DNA of 64,000 bases, from the NCBI RefSeq assembly GCF_008064635.1, contig NZ_VRYZ01000010.1, positions 62,001 through 126,000 of the forward strand, written 5' to 3'. A model generated the notes under the pieces. That model was not told the DNA's origin, made no database searches, and was given only the letters and a program-made list of their open reading frames with translations. This DNA comes from Parahaliea aestuarii (GTDB lineage: Bacteria; Pseudomonadota; Gammaproteobacteria; Pseudomonadales; Halieaceae). Made by a program: the position numbers and the translations under genes. Of the stretch, positions 46,001-53,606 are shown one piece after another (positions within the stretch are counted from its first letter, which is position 1; each line of letters opens with the position of its first letter).

Positions 46001-46856
46001 TGCCCTGGACAACGGCTTGCTGGCTCCCCTTGGACTGGGCGGTTTGATCGAGCAATTGCTCGAAGGCACCACCCTGACCGGCAGCCTGCCCGGAGCCAGT
46101 CAGATGCAGGTCTTCGTGGTGCAGGATGACTTTCTCACCAGCGCTACCGATATCGTGGTCAACGTATCTGCGGATGGCAGCTTCACCATTCCCCTCAACG
46201 ATTTCCTCGAGGTGCTGGATGGCGTTGTCGATACACTTTCAAATGTCGGCGTGGAATTGGCCCTGCGGGGTGTGGATAGCAGCGGTGAGGTGAGTGATAC
46301 CGCTTTTGTTCACCTGGGCAATGCGGCCAACCTTCTCGAGAACCCGCTGCAGGCGCTGGGCGATGAACTCGGGGCATTGCTGGGTGAGGACACCGCAGTG
46401 CCCGTCGATCGCACCGAATTCATTGCCAGCGATCAGGATCCTTCAGCGCTGAGTGATTCCGAAGTCACCATCTTTGCCGCGGAGGAGGCCGCCGGCCGCG
46501 CGCTGGACGACGGCGGTGTGCTGGTGGATGAAGAGGCGCTGGCCATGGCCGGCGCGGGCATGTCGCCAGATGGCGATTCGAACGCTGCTGAACCGGACTT
46601 GCGCGAGCTGGCGAGCATCGACCTCAGTGGCAATGGCAACAACACTCTCACTCTCGATCTGGATGCTATTGCCAGGTTTGCCGGTGCTGACGGCAGTCTG
46701 CGACTGGAAGGCGACGCAGGGGATCGAATCGAGCTGGATATCGACCTCGGGGCGTCGCTGAGCGGCGTAGCGATCTATGAGGACTATGTGGCGCTGCAGT
46801 TTGCTACCGGCAGTAGCCTGCTGATCGAAGACGACCTGGCGGTAGACGTGGCCTGA
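43020..46856 (+). CDS. BapA/LapA-like secreted adhesin with Ig-like repeats
   Basis: A 1278-residue acidic surface protein. Residues 1-95 form a BapA-prefix-like domain (SGNALVIELISGEQVVINDF, LYFQDDE). A Gly/Ala hydrophobic stretch (121-151, including AAAAGGGGGGG) follows, then at least eight Ig-like repeats of two kinds: three units beginning NGTVVSGSAE or similar, and five 88-residue units with NNGDGTW. The C-terminus (GNNTLTLDLDAI...RLEGDAGDRIELD) resembles the secretion-signal region of type I-secreted giant proteins. No signal peptide and no RTX GGxGxD repeats. The three genes downstream encode its likely exporter. Role: adhesion or biofilm. Confidence 0.88.
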   Translation: MSVSIKIAPHGELAELGTVVDSSVPAALVQPSDVSLDVSPDEVLAVSRSGNALVIELISGEQVVINDFFSAEGRSHLYFQDDEFAGAVFLADLPADPPEGALALNAQQVADTKEDDDDGGAGLFAGGTGIALGALALAGIAAAAGGGGGGGSNSGTDGGTGVGEGRSGDGDGGTGSGGADDTAPDAPVVAPTNGTVVSGSAESGSTVTLVAEGEVIGETQADADGNWQVDVEPDLEHGVVVSVTATDDAGNVSDPTEVEVDALAPQVSLDDLLTNDATPALSGQVDDPESVVEVTVNGASYAAINNGDGTWTLPDNTLPALEDGSYDIVVTATDQAGNQSEDTGSLVVDTVPPDAPSIDATNGTVVTGSAEPGTTVLLSFDGESSAEVPVNSAGNWSFDPSPDLADGTEITAVAVDAAGNQSPPDTEVVDISLVDTTPPPPPVLEATDGTVVSGSAEAGSMVTLTVDGQQVGQVMADAVGAWTVDLEPDLEDGDVIVGVATDAAGNVSEPASTVVDSTGPLVTVDDLSTTDTTPALSGTVDEADAEVLVTVDGTTYSATNNGDGSWTLADNTLPPLSEGANTIGVTAVDAQGNTSFASGTVTVDSVAPVVALSDFSTADATPPLNGTVDDPTAAVTVRVGGVSYNATNNGDGTWSLADNTLAALADGDNTVTVTATDAAGNSGSGSAVVTIDASAVSVMLNNLQTNDATPPLQGSIDSPDASIVVTVAGVDYSAINNGDGTWSLPDNTLAALPEGVTEVTVTAENTVGTTDTATANVTVDTVAPVVSLADFETQDSTPGLAGSVDDPGASVVVTIDGLDYAARNNGDGTWSLADDAIAALVEGDTQVTVTATDIVGNAGSDTATVTLDTITDAVVTVDGIGTTSDSTPLLSGTSSNVAGPIVVEIDGETVNVAPGADGSWSTEWPIALAEGDYTVTATGVDADGLPASDSDDFDIGAVLPTAGGLILHTPPLDNTVETVLSLAGIDLTITGLADALDNGLLAPLGLGGLIEQLLEGTTLTGSLPGASQMQVFVVQDDFLTSATDIVVNVSADGSFTIPLNDFLEVLDGVVDTLSNVGVELALRGVDSSGEVSDTAFVHLGNAANLLENPLQALGDELGALLGEDTAVPVDRTEFIASDQDPSALSDSEVTIFAAEEAAGRALDDGGVLVDEEALAMAGAGMSPDGDSNAAEPDLRELASIDLSGNGNNTLTLDLDAIARFAGADGSLRLEGDAGDRIELDIDLGASLSGVAIYEDYVALQFATGSSLLIEDDLAVDVA
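43815..45635 (+). repeat. Tandem 264-bp coding repeats in the adhesin
   Basis: Four head-to-tail units of exactly 264 bp (88 codons) occupy 44580-45635, starting at 44580, 44844, 45108 and 45372. A fifth copy at 43815-44078 is separated by two shorter, different units. The shared core NNGDG(T/S)W is encoded at 43932, 44697, 44961, 45225 and 45489. Units differ at many codons, so they are old duplications. A degenerate sixth unit follows 45636. Confidence 0.9.
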
Positions 46857-46861
46857 GGGCG

Positions 46862-48145
46862 GTGGTGGCAACCGCGGCCAATGGCAGGTGCAGGCGCCTT
46901 GCTCTGTGGTGTCTTTGCGCCACCGCGCTCGCGCCTGCGACGGCAGGAGCATATTCCGTGAGTGACGCTGTTCTGGACACGCTGTCCCGCGATCCCCGGG
47001 TGCAGGCCGCCATGATGAGTGTCACTGCAGCATGGGATCAAGTGGAGGTGGCTCGCGGTGGCTACCTGCCACAGGTCACTGCCGATGTGGGGGTTGTCGG
47101 TACAGAGGCGCACTCCCAGTACCAGCTCAACGTGAGGCAGATGCTGTACGACTGGGGGCGAGTATCGTCGGAGGTTCAAAGCTCCGAAGCCGCCGGGCAG
47201 CTTAGCCGGGCCGAACTGCGAATTGCAGAAAGCGACACTTCACTGGATGCCGCTGTTACCTACCTCAGCTATTTGCGAGGACAGAGCGGCGATGACATCT
47301 ACCGTGAGTACGCTGAAGTCCTGGCGCGTTTCGAGCGCATCGCCGAGGCGCGACATCAGGGCCGGTTCAGTGGTGTTGTTGAAGTGGACCGGGCCCGTGT
47401 TGAGCGCGCCCGGGCGATAGAAGAGCAGGCCCGTTACCAGGGACTTGCCTGGAGCGCCAGGCGGGATTTTCTCGTGTTGGCCGGCGAAGACCCGGAGCAG
47501 CTGGATTTGGAAACACCGCATACGCTGCCCGTACTGCGTGACTACGGCGATCCGCAGGCACTTGAATCGGCGATTCTTGCCGCGCCCCTGGTGGGTGCCG
47601 ACCTGGCCGAGCTGGAACGCGCGGAGGCAGAGCTTGAACTGGCGGAAGCGCGCCGCTGGCCGCAGATCAATCTCGAGGCGGACTGGTTTCGCCGCGACTT
47701 CAACGGTCTGGTGGACACCGATACCAGTGTGGCGCTGCGACTGCGCTCCGACTCGCTGTTCGGTGCCCGCCAGTTGCGACAGCCCCGGGCCGCGCGCAAC
47801 CGGGTGAGCGCCAGCCGCTTTCAGCTCGACGCCAGCAAGCGCGACCTGCGCCGTGGGATGCAACAGCTGATGGCCCAGGAGCCGAGTCTGCTGGCGCGTA
47901 TCGTGGCGCTCGATGACCAGATCGCCCGCTCTGCCAGTATCGTGGAAACCTACGAGGAACAGTTTCTGGCGGGGCTGCGCGACTTCGAGGAGTTACTGTC
48001 GGTTACGCGGGAACATTTCAGCGCGCGCCGGCAGCGTATGGAGCTGAAGCTGGATCTGCTGCAGTTGCAGTACCAGACGGCAGCCGATCTCGGAGTTTTG
48101 ACTCGTCTGTTACTGCAGGAGAGTGGCCGTGGGTCGCGAGCCTGA
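46862..48145 (+). CDS. TolC-family outer-membrane channel of the type I system
   Basis: A 427-residue outer-membrane efflux protein. Signal peptide (to ATAGA), then two repeated helical hairpin domains with the family wording VSDAVLDTLSRDPRVQAA at the start. In the middle, YDWGRVSSEVQSSEAAGQLS resembles the LapE/TolC loop. It begins with GTG 46862, five bases after the adhesin stop, and overlaps the ABC gene. Forms the outer-membrane exit of the trimeric exporter. Confidence 0.87.
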   Translation: MVATAANGRCRRLALWCLCATALAPATAGAYSVSDAVLDTLSRDPRVQAAMMSVTAAWDQVEVARGGYLPQVTADVGVVGTEAHSQYQLNVRQMLYDWGRVSSEVQSSEAAGQLSRAELRIAESDTSLDAAVTYLSYLRGQSGDDIYREYAEVLARFERIAEARHQGRFSGVVEVDRARVERARAIEEQARYQGLAWSARRDFLVLAGEDPEQLDLETPHTLPVLRDYGDPQALESAILAAPLVGADLAELERAEAELELAEARRWPQINLEADWFRRDFNGLVDTDTSVALRLRSDSLFGARQLRQPRAARNRVSASRFQLDASKRDLRRGMQQLMAQEPSLLARIVALDDQIARSASIVETYEEQFLAGLRDFEELLSVTREHFSARRQRMELKLDLLQLQYQTAADLGVLTRLLLQESGRGSRA

Positions 48146-50306
48146 TATTGCCGCGGCGCTGTCCGCGGGCGGCGTCCCCCTGGAGCCCCTGCTGCAGGGC
48201 GTGCAATGCCTGCTGGCCCGCCAGGGCAGGGAGTTGACGGTGGAGGGGCTGCGTTACCGTGCGCCGCTGGACCATGGCCGGCTGGCGCCGGAAAGTTTGC
48301 CGGAACTGCTTGCCAGGCTGGATGTTGCCGCACGCCTGGTCGAACTGTCGCTCGAGGATATCTGTCCCTCGCTGCTGCCCTGTCTATTGCTCCTCAATGA
48401 CGGCCATACCTTTGTGCTCATTGGCAAACTCGACGGGCAGTACGATGTGGTCTGTCCATTGACTGGCGGCACCCAGACCCTGGCGCCGGAAAAACTGGCA
48501 GCGCTCTACGCTGGCCGCTCGCTGTTTGCCCACGCCCGGTCCCTGCAGCAGAGCCGGGTCGATGGCTACGGCAGGGAGAGTCACGGTCACTGGTTCTGGA
48601 GCCGGGTGCGCTCGCACTGGAAGCAGTTTGCCGAGGTGGCATTGGCATCCCTGTTTGCCGCGGTGCTGGCGGTGGGCACGGCGCTGTTCGCCATGCAGGT
48701 CTATGACCGGGTGGTGCCCACCCAGGCGGAGGAAACACTGTGGGCGCTGGCCATTGGTGTATTCCTGGCCATCGGGCTGGAGTGTATTTTGCGCGGTTTG
48801 CGGGCGCAGTTGATCGAAACCAGCGGCAAGCGGCTGGATCTGGCTTTGTCGCGGCAGCTGTTTGAGCAGGCTGTCAGTCTGAAGCTGTCTGCCAGGCCCG
48901 GATCTGCGGGGGCGTTTGCCAGCCAGGTGCGTGACTTTGACAGCGTGCGCGAGTTTTTTACCGCGGGTACCCTGGGCGCCTTTGGCGACCTGCCGTTTAC
49001 GCTGCTGTTCCTGGGGCTGATCGCACTGATCGGCGGGCCGGTAGTCTGGGTGCCGGTGGCGGCAATGGTGGCGATCATCGTCCCGAGTATCCTCGCCCAG
49101 CCGGTGGTGGCACGGCGCGCACGCGAAGGTATGCGCGAGGCGGCGGTGCGCAATGCGGTACTGCTGGAGGCGGTGGATCATCTGGAAACGGTTAAATCGA
49201 CCCGGGCGGAAGGCCGTAGCCTGCGCCTTTGGCAGCAGATATCGGCAGAGCAGGCTGGCCGTGCCGTTTCCGGGCGCCACCTCGACACCTGGCTGGCTGG
49301 ATGGGCCGCGGCCATGCAGCAATGCGCCTACGCGGGCACCATCATTGCCGGGGTCTACCTGATATTTGACGGTACCCTGACCGTCGGCGGGCTCATTGCC
49401 TGCTCCATCCTGTCATCTCGCGCGCTGTCGCCGGCGACCCAGGTGAGCCGCCTCCTGGGGCGTTGGCAGCAGGTCCGGGTTGCTCTCGAGGGATTGGAGG
49501 ACCTGATGCAGCGGCCGATCGAGCGCGAGCCGCAGCGCCAGTACGTCGCGCTGTCCACTACCCGCGGTGCCTTCATGCTGCGCGCGGTGCGCTGGCAGTA
49601 CCAGCCGGACATGTCACCGGCGCTGACGCTGGAAAAATGGGATATCGGCAGCGGCGAGCGCTGGGCCTTGCTGGGGAGCAACGGGGCGGGCAAGAGTACC
49701 TTGCTGCGTCTGCTCGCCGGCCTTTACGACCCTACAGCTGGCAGTGTACGGCTCGATAATCTGGAGCTGGCACAGGTCGATTCCGCTGACAAGCGGCGGT
49801 TGATCAGCTATCTGCCGCAGGATGTCGCCCTTTTCCACGGTACGCTGCGCGACAACCTGACACTCGATGGCGGGGCCTACGACGACCATCAATTGCTGGA
49901 GGCTCTGGATCGGGCCGGGCTCGGGGGATTTGTGCGAGCCCATCCGCTGGGCCTCGACCTGTTCCTGCCGGGTAACCAGAGTCTTTCAGGTGGTCAGCGC
50001 CAGTGTGTGGGGCTCGCCCGTCTTTTCCTGCAGGACGCGCCCATCGTGTTGATGGACGAACCCACGGCCGCACTTGACCAGCAGGCCGAAGCCGCAGTGA
50101 TAGGGCAGCTGAAGGATTGGCTGGCGGATCGCACTCTGGTGATTGCCACGCACAAGCGGGCACTGCTCGAGCTTGTCAGCCACGCGCTGGTTCTAGGGCA
50201 GGGGGGAGCCTTGCTGCAGGGCACCATCGACAGCGTTAACGAACGGCTGGAGCAAGCGCACCGGGCATCTGCAGCACCGACTACGGTGCGCGGTGTTTCA
50301 CGTTGA
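48123..50306 (+). CDS. Type I secretion ABC permease/ATPase (LapB-like)
   Basis: A 727-residue transporter. The first 135 residues are a C39-like domain without the catalytic Cys motif, as in RTX/adhesin exporters. A six-helix ABC transmembrane domain follows (about 150-440, with AMQVYDRVVPTQAEETLWAL). The ATPase has Walker A LLGSNGAGKSTLLRL, signature LSGGQRQCVGLARL and Walker B IVLMDEPTAALD. The GTG start overlaps the TolC gene by 23 bases; a second GTG at 48129 is possible. It should power export of the adgacent adhesin, recognising its C-terminus. Confidence 0.92.
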   Translation: MAVGREPDIAAALSAGGVPLEPLLQGVQCLLARQGRELTVEGLRYRAPLDHGRLAPESLPELLARLDVAARLVELSLEDICPSLLPCLLLLNDGHTFVLIGKLDGQYDVVCPLTGGTQTLAPEKLAALYAGRSLFAHARSLQQSRVDGYGRESHGHWFWSRVRSHWKQFAEVALASLFAAVLAVGTALFAMQVYDRVVPTQAEETLWALAIGVFLAIGLECILRGLRAQLIETSGKRLDLALSRQLFEQAVSLKLSARPGSAGAFASQVRDFDSVREFFTAGTLGAFGDLPFTLLFLGLIALIGGPVVWVPVAAMVAIIVPSILAQPVVARRAREGMREAAVRNAVLLEAVDHLETVKSTRAEGRSLRLWQQISAEQAGRAVSGRHLDTWLAGWAAAMQQCAYAGTIIAGVYLIFDGTLTVGGLIACSILSSRALSPATQVSRLLGRWQQVRVALEGLEDLMQRPIEREPQRQYVALSTTRGAFMLRAVRWQYQPDMSPALTLEKWDIGSGERWALLGSNGAGKSTLLRLLAGLYDPTAGSVRLDNLELAQVDSADKRRLISYLPQDVALFHGTLRDNLTLDGGAYDDHQLLEALDRAGLGGFVRAHPLGLDLFLPGNQSLSGGQRQCVGLARLFLQDAPIVLMDEPTAALDQQAEAAVIGQLKDWLADRTLVIATHKRALLELVSHALVLGQGGALLQGTIDSVNERLEQAHRASAAPTTVRGVSR

Positions 50307-50361
50307 GCGCGCGGGAAATCACTGGCAACGGGGCCGCAGTGCCCGGCCGGAGCAAGTCAGT

Positions 50362-51549
50362 ATGGGGCTGAACATCTCTGCACATCAGTTGAAGCTGGAA
50401 CTCGGCGATCCAACGGCTGATCTCGCCGGTCGCTGGACGCGCCCCCTCCTCTGGGCCTGTATGGCAGCGCTGCTGGCATTTGTGGCGTGGGCTACCTGGG
50501 CGACGGTCGACGAGGTGACGCGAGGGCAGGGAAGGGTCGTGCCCAGTACCCAGCAGCAATCGATCCAGAGCCTGGAAGGTGGCATCGTCAGTGAAATTCC
50601 GGTGACGGAAGGGCAGGTAGTGGAAGCGGGCCAGGTGCTGGTCGTACTCGATCAAACCCGGTTTCGCAGCGCCTACCTGGAAAGCCGCAGCAAGGCCCAG
50701 GGGCTGCGCGCAGCCATTGCACGGCTGGAGGCGGAAGTGTTTGGTGCCGAACAGATCGCCCTGGGGGAGCCAGAGATGGCCGGATGGCCGGAAATGGAAA
50801 CGGAGCAGCGTCTCTTTGCCGCCCGACGCCAGCGCCAGGAAGAGGCGACCGCCGCCATTCACAGGGAACTGAACGCTGCCCGGCGCCAGGCAGCTGTTGT
50901 CCAGCCACTGGTGGCGAAGGCCGCGGTGGGAGAAATGGAACTCCTGCGCTTGCAGCGGGAAGTGGCCGGGCTGGAAGGGCGTCTTGCAGAGCTTGGCAAC
51001 GCCTTTGTACAGGATGCCTACACCGAGCTGGCCGACAAGCGAGCCGAGCTGGCGGCGCTGGAACAGGTGATGGTACAGCGCAATGACCAGTTGCGGCGGA
51101 CTCGCCTGGTGTCGCCGGTGAGGGGGGTGGTCAACAATATCAGCATTACCACCCGCGGCGGTGTCGTTCCGCCCGGCGAGGAGATCATGCAGATTACGCC
51201 GCTGGACGACCAGCTCCTGATTGAAACACGTATCTTGCCCCAGGATGTTGCCTTTATAGCCCCGGGAATGCCGGCAACCGTGCGTATTAGCGCTTACGAC
51301 TATTCAATCTACGGCGCACTTGAGGGTGAAGTGGCACAGATCAGTTCAGATACTCTGGAAGAGCAGACGCCCCGCGGCGAAGAGACGTATTACAGGGTAT
51401 TGGTGAAGACAACGGCCAATTACCTGCGCCGCAAGAACGAGGCTCTACCGATCAAGCCTGGCATGATTGCTGTGGTGGATATCCGAACGGGCGAGCGCAA
51501 TATTATCAGCTACTTGCTGCGGCCCTTTACGCGGCTGGAACTACGTTAG
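50362..51549 (+). CDS. HlyD-family membrane fusion protein (LapC-like)
   Basis: The periplasmic adaptor linking the ABC protein to the TolC-like channel. One membrane helix (PLLWACMAALLAFVAWATWA), then TRGQGRVVPSTQQQSIQSLE and GGIVSEIPVTEGQVVEAGQV (biotinyl-lipoyl half motif), a long coiled coil, and the second half RLVSPVRGVVNNISITTRGG. ATG 50362 (395 residues) has GGAG nine bases upstream. A GTG at 50293, overlapping the ABC gene, would add 23 residues that do not look like the family. Last gene of the exporter operon. Confidence 0.92.
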   Translation: MGLNISAHQLKLELGDPTADLAGRWTRPLLWACMAALLAFVAWATWATVDEVTRGQGRVVPSTQQQSIQSLEGGIVSEIPVTEGQVVEAGQVLVVLDQTRFRSAYLESRSKAQGLRAAIARLEAEVFGAEQIALGEPEMAGWPEMETEQRLFAARRQRQEEATAAIHRELNAARRQAAVVQPLVAKAAVGEMELLRLQREVAGLEGRLAELGNAFVQDAYTELADKRAELAALEQVMVQRNDQLRRTRLVSPVRGVVNNISITTRGGVVPPGEEIMQITPLDDQLLIETRILPQDVAFIAPGMPATVRISAYDYSIYGALEGEVAQISSDTLEEQTPRGEETYYRVLVKTTANYLRRKNEALPIKPGMIAVVDIRTGERNIISYLLRPFTRLELR

Positions 51550-51636
51550 GTCCTTTTGGCAGCGTCTTCTTGACGGCTTCGCGAAGGTTAGCGCGCAGCT
51601 TAGATCTGGATGCAGCCAGTCTGAAAGGCGGACAGT

Positions 51637-51664
51637 TTGACATTTCTGAAAGTTCCACTATTCT
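51637..51664 (+). promoter_or_regulatory. Sigma-70 promoter of the nfeD-SPFH operon
   Basis: A perfect -35 hexamer TTGACA (51637-51642), a 16-base spacer and TATTCT (51659-51664) lie in the 151-base gap after the HlyD gene. Predicted transcription starts near 51671, leaving a roughly 30-base leader with TAAGGA before ATG 51701. Confidence 0.65.
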
Positions 51665-51700
51665 TTGTTTGCATATTACGTATGTAAGGATTATATCTGC

Positions 51701-52147
51701 ATGACCATACTGGGTTTCAGTCCCTGGCACCTCTGGATTATCGCTGGCGTCCTGCTGTTGACCGCGGAAATCTTCGTGCCGGGGTTTGTGCTGGCGGGTC
51801 TTGGTTTTGCTGCCCTGTGTGCGGCGCTGGGTCATTTCCTCAGCGGCGAACTTGGCTGGGCGCTGGCGGCCTATGTGCTGGGCGCGCTGGTGTTTTTTGT
51901 CGGTATCCGGCCCCTGGCCCAGCGTACTTTCATGAAGCCTGACGACAGGCCACGCTTCGGTATTCACGGCATGGTCGGCAAGCAGGTTACGGTGCTCGAC
52001 AGCCCCGACGTGGGTGGCGAGTACTACACGGTCTTTCGCGACTCGCGCTGGGCGCTGGAAAGCGAGGACGATTTAATGGAAGGGGACACCGCCGAAGTGG
52101 TCGGTGTGCGCACCTCTACCCTGATTGTAAAGCGGTTGCCGCGCTAA
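51701..52147 (+). CDS. NfeD-like membrane protein (short form)
   Basis: A 148-residue protein with three hydrophobic helices (WHLWIIAGVLLLTAEIFVPGF, AGLGFAALCAALGHFL, LAAYVLGALVFFVGIRPL) and a C-terminal OB-fold beta domain (GMVGKQVTVLD, GDTAEVVGVRTSTLIV). This is the short NfeD type without the ClpP-like protease part. It precedes the stomatin-like gene by 9 bases, the usual NfeD/SPFH pair. TAAGGA lies 10 bases before ATG 51701. Confidence 0.9.
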   Translation: MTILGFSPWHLWIIAGVLLLTAEIFVPGFVLAGLGFAALCAALGHFLSGELGWALAAYVLGALVFFVGIRPLAQRTFMKPDDRPRFGIHGMVGKQVTVLDSPDVGGEYYTVFRDSRWALESEDDLMEGDTAEVVGVRTSTLIVKRLPR

Positions 52148-52156
52148 GGAGGGCAC

Positions 52157-53164
52157 ATGACTGTTGCAGCAATGGTAATTCTGGGCTTTATCGCCGTTTT
52201 TGTAGTCACTCTGCTGGTGAAGGGCATTCGCATCGTGCCGGAGCAGTCGGTGATGATGATCGAGCGCCTGGGGCGTTACCACAAGACGCTGGAGGCCGGC
52301 CTGAACATTATCATCCCGGTGGTGGACCAGCCGCGCCAGATCCCCTGGCGCCGTACGGTGAAGGTGGAGGGCCACAAGTTCTTCGAAGTCACCACGATCA
52401 CCAACCTCGATTTGCGCGAGCAGGTCTATGACTTTCCGTCGCAGTCGGTGATTACCCGGGACAACGTGGGCATCCAGGTGGACGCGGTGGTCTATTTCCA
52501 GATCACCGTCGCCCGCGATGCGGTGTACGAAATCGAGAACCTGCCGATTGCGCTGGAAACCCTGACCCAGACCACCCTGCGTAACGTGATCGGCGAGATG
52601 GACCTGGATGACACCCTCACGTCGCGGGAAAAAATCAACGCCAGCCTGGTGGAAACCATTGGTTCCGCCGCCCAGTCCTGGGGCATAAAGGTCAACCGGG
52701 TGGAAGTGCAGGACATCATTCCGCCGGCCGATGTGCTCTCCGCCATGGAGCAGCAGATGAAGGCCGAGCGCGAGCGCCGCGCCCGGGTGACAGAGGCCGA
52801 GGGCTTCAAGCGCGCGGAAGTGCTGCGAGCGGAGGGTGAGCGCGATGCGCGCATCGCCACCGCGGAAGGCGAACAGCGCGCCTTCGTGCTGGAGGCCGAG
52901 GGTGAGGCCGCCGCGATCGAGCGCCTGGCGCTGGCGGAGCAGCGCAAGCTGCAACTGGTCAAGGATGTGATGCAGGCGGATTTTGCCGACTACCTGATTG
53001 GCCTGCGCTACATGGAAACCCTCGACCAGATGGCCAAGAACGAGAATGTCGTGTGGATGCCGCACAGCGCTACCGACCTTGCCTCCTTCATCGGTGGCTA
53101 CCGACACCTGCTGGAGAATGGCAAGCCGGGCATCGCGCCCCCTGTCGAGGGCGGCCGTGAGTAA
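52157..53164 (+). CDS. Stomatin/QmcA-type SPFH protein
   Basis: A 335-residue membrane-anchored SPFH protein: one N-terminal helix (AAMVILGFIAVFVVTLLV), the SPFH domain (GIRIVPEQSVMMIERLGRYHKTLEAGLN, DNVGIQVDAVVYFQI), then a charged coiled coil (RAEGERDARIATAEGEQRA) and the C-terminal WMPHSATD segment. Partner of NfeD in membrane microdomain organisation. It is distinct from HflK/HflC at 6-8 kb. The last 8 bases overlap the start of the HigA-like gene. Confidence 0.93.
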   Translation: MTVAAMVILGFIAVFVVTLLVKGIRIVPEQSVMMIERLGRYHKTLEAGLNIIIPVVDQPRQIPWRRTVKVEGHKFFEVTTITNLDLREQVYDFPSQSVITRDNVGIQVDAVVYFQITVARDAVYEIENLPIALETLTQTTLRNVIGEMDLDDTLTSREKINASLVETIGSAAQSWGIKVNRVEVQDIIPPADVLSAMEQQMKAERERRARVTEAEGFKRAEVLRAEGERDARIATAEGEQRAFVLEAEGEAAAIERLALAEQRKLQLVKDVMQADFADYLIGLRYMETLDQMAKNENVVWMPHSATDLASFIGGYRHLLENGKPGIAPPVEGGRE

Positions 53165-53534
53165 TTCCAGCGGCCATCCCGGCGCCCTGCTGGATGCCCT
53201 GGTGCTGCAGCCGGGAGCGTGCTCCCAGTCGCAGCTGGCCCGGATGCTGGGTTTCAATCAGCCGCAACCAGTCAACGAGCTGATCAAGGGCAAGCGCAAT
53301 ATCACCCCGAAAATGGCGCTGTTGCTGGAAAGGGTGACCGCTGGCGCCTATCCGGCGGAGTTCTGGTTGCTCGCGCAGATGCGCTGGGACGTGGCCCAGG
53401 CGCGCGAGGGGCTGTCGCCTTCGCGCCTGGGCCTGGTGCAATCGCTGACGCTTGCCGAAGGTGCAGTGGACAAGCTGGAAGGACCCGTACTCGCACTGCT
53501 GGGGCTTGCCGAGGAACTGAAAGCCTCCCGCTAG
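53157..53534 (+). CDS. HigA-like helix-turn-helix protein, no toxin partner
   Basis: A 125-residue XRE-family protein. GTG 53157 lies inside the end of the SPFH gene. The HTH reads SQSQLARMLGFNQPQPVNEL, followed by KGKRNITPKMALLLERVTAG and EFWLLAQMRWDVAQA, which is the HigA/VapI antitoxin arrangement. No HigB toxin is encoded upstream or downstream. The upstream neighbour is a housekeeping membrane protein and the downstream one is on the other strand. Probably a solitary regulator. Confidence 0.75.
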   Translation: MSNSSGHPGALLDALVLQPGACSQSQLARMLGFNQPQPVNELIKGKRNITPKMALLLERVTAGAYPAEFWLLAQMRWDVAQAREGLSPSRLGLVQSLTLAEGAVDKLEGPVLALLGLAEELKASR

Positions 53535-53606
53535 GGCAAATGTTCGCGAATCCCGGAATGTTGTATAGCTGATGGGCGCAAGCGTCCGGCCAGCACAGAT
53601 GGCGAC

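Noticed and set aside
46300-46856. RTX nonapeptide repeats in the adhesin C-terminus
   Set aside because: GNGNN and GDAGD occur once each; there is no tandem GGxGxDxxx pattern.
53157-53534. HigBA toxin-antitoxin pair
   Set aside because: Only the antitoxin-like half is present; no small HigB-like frame lies on either side.
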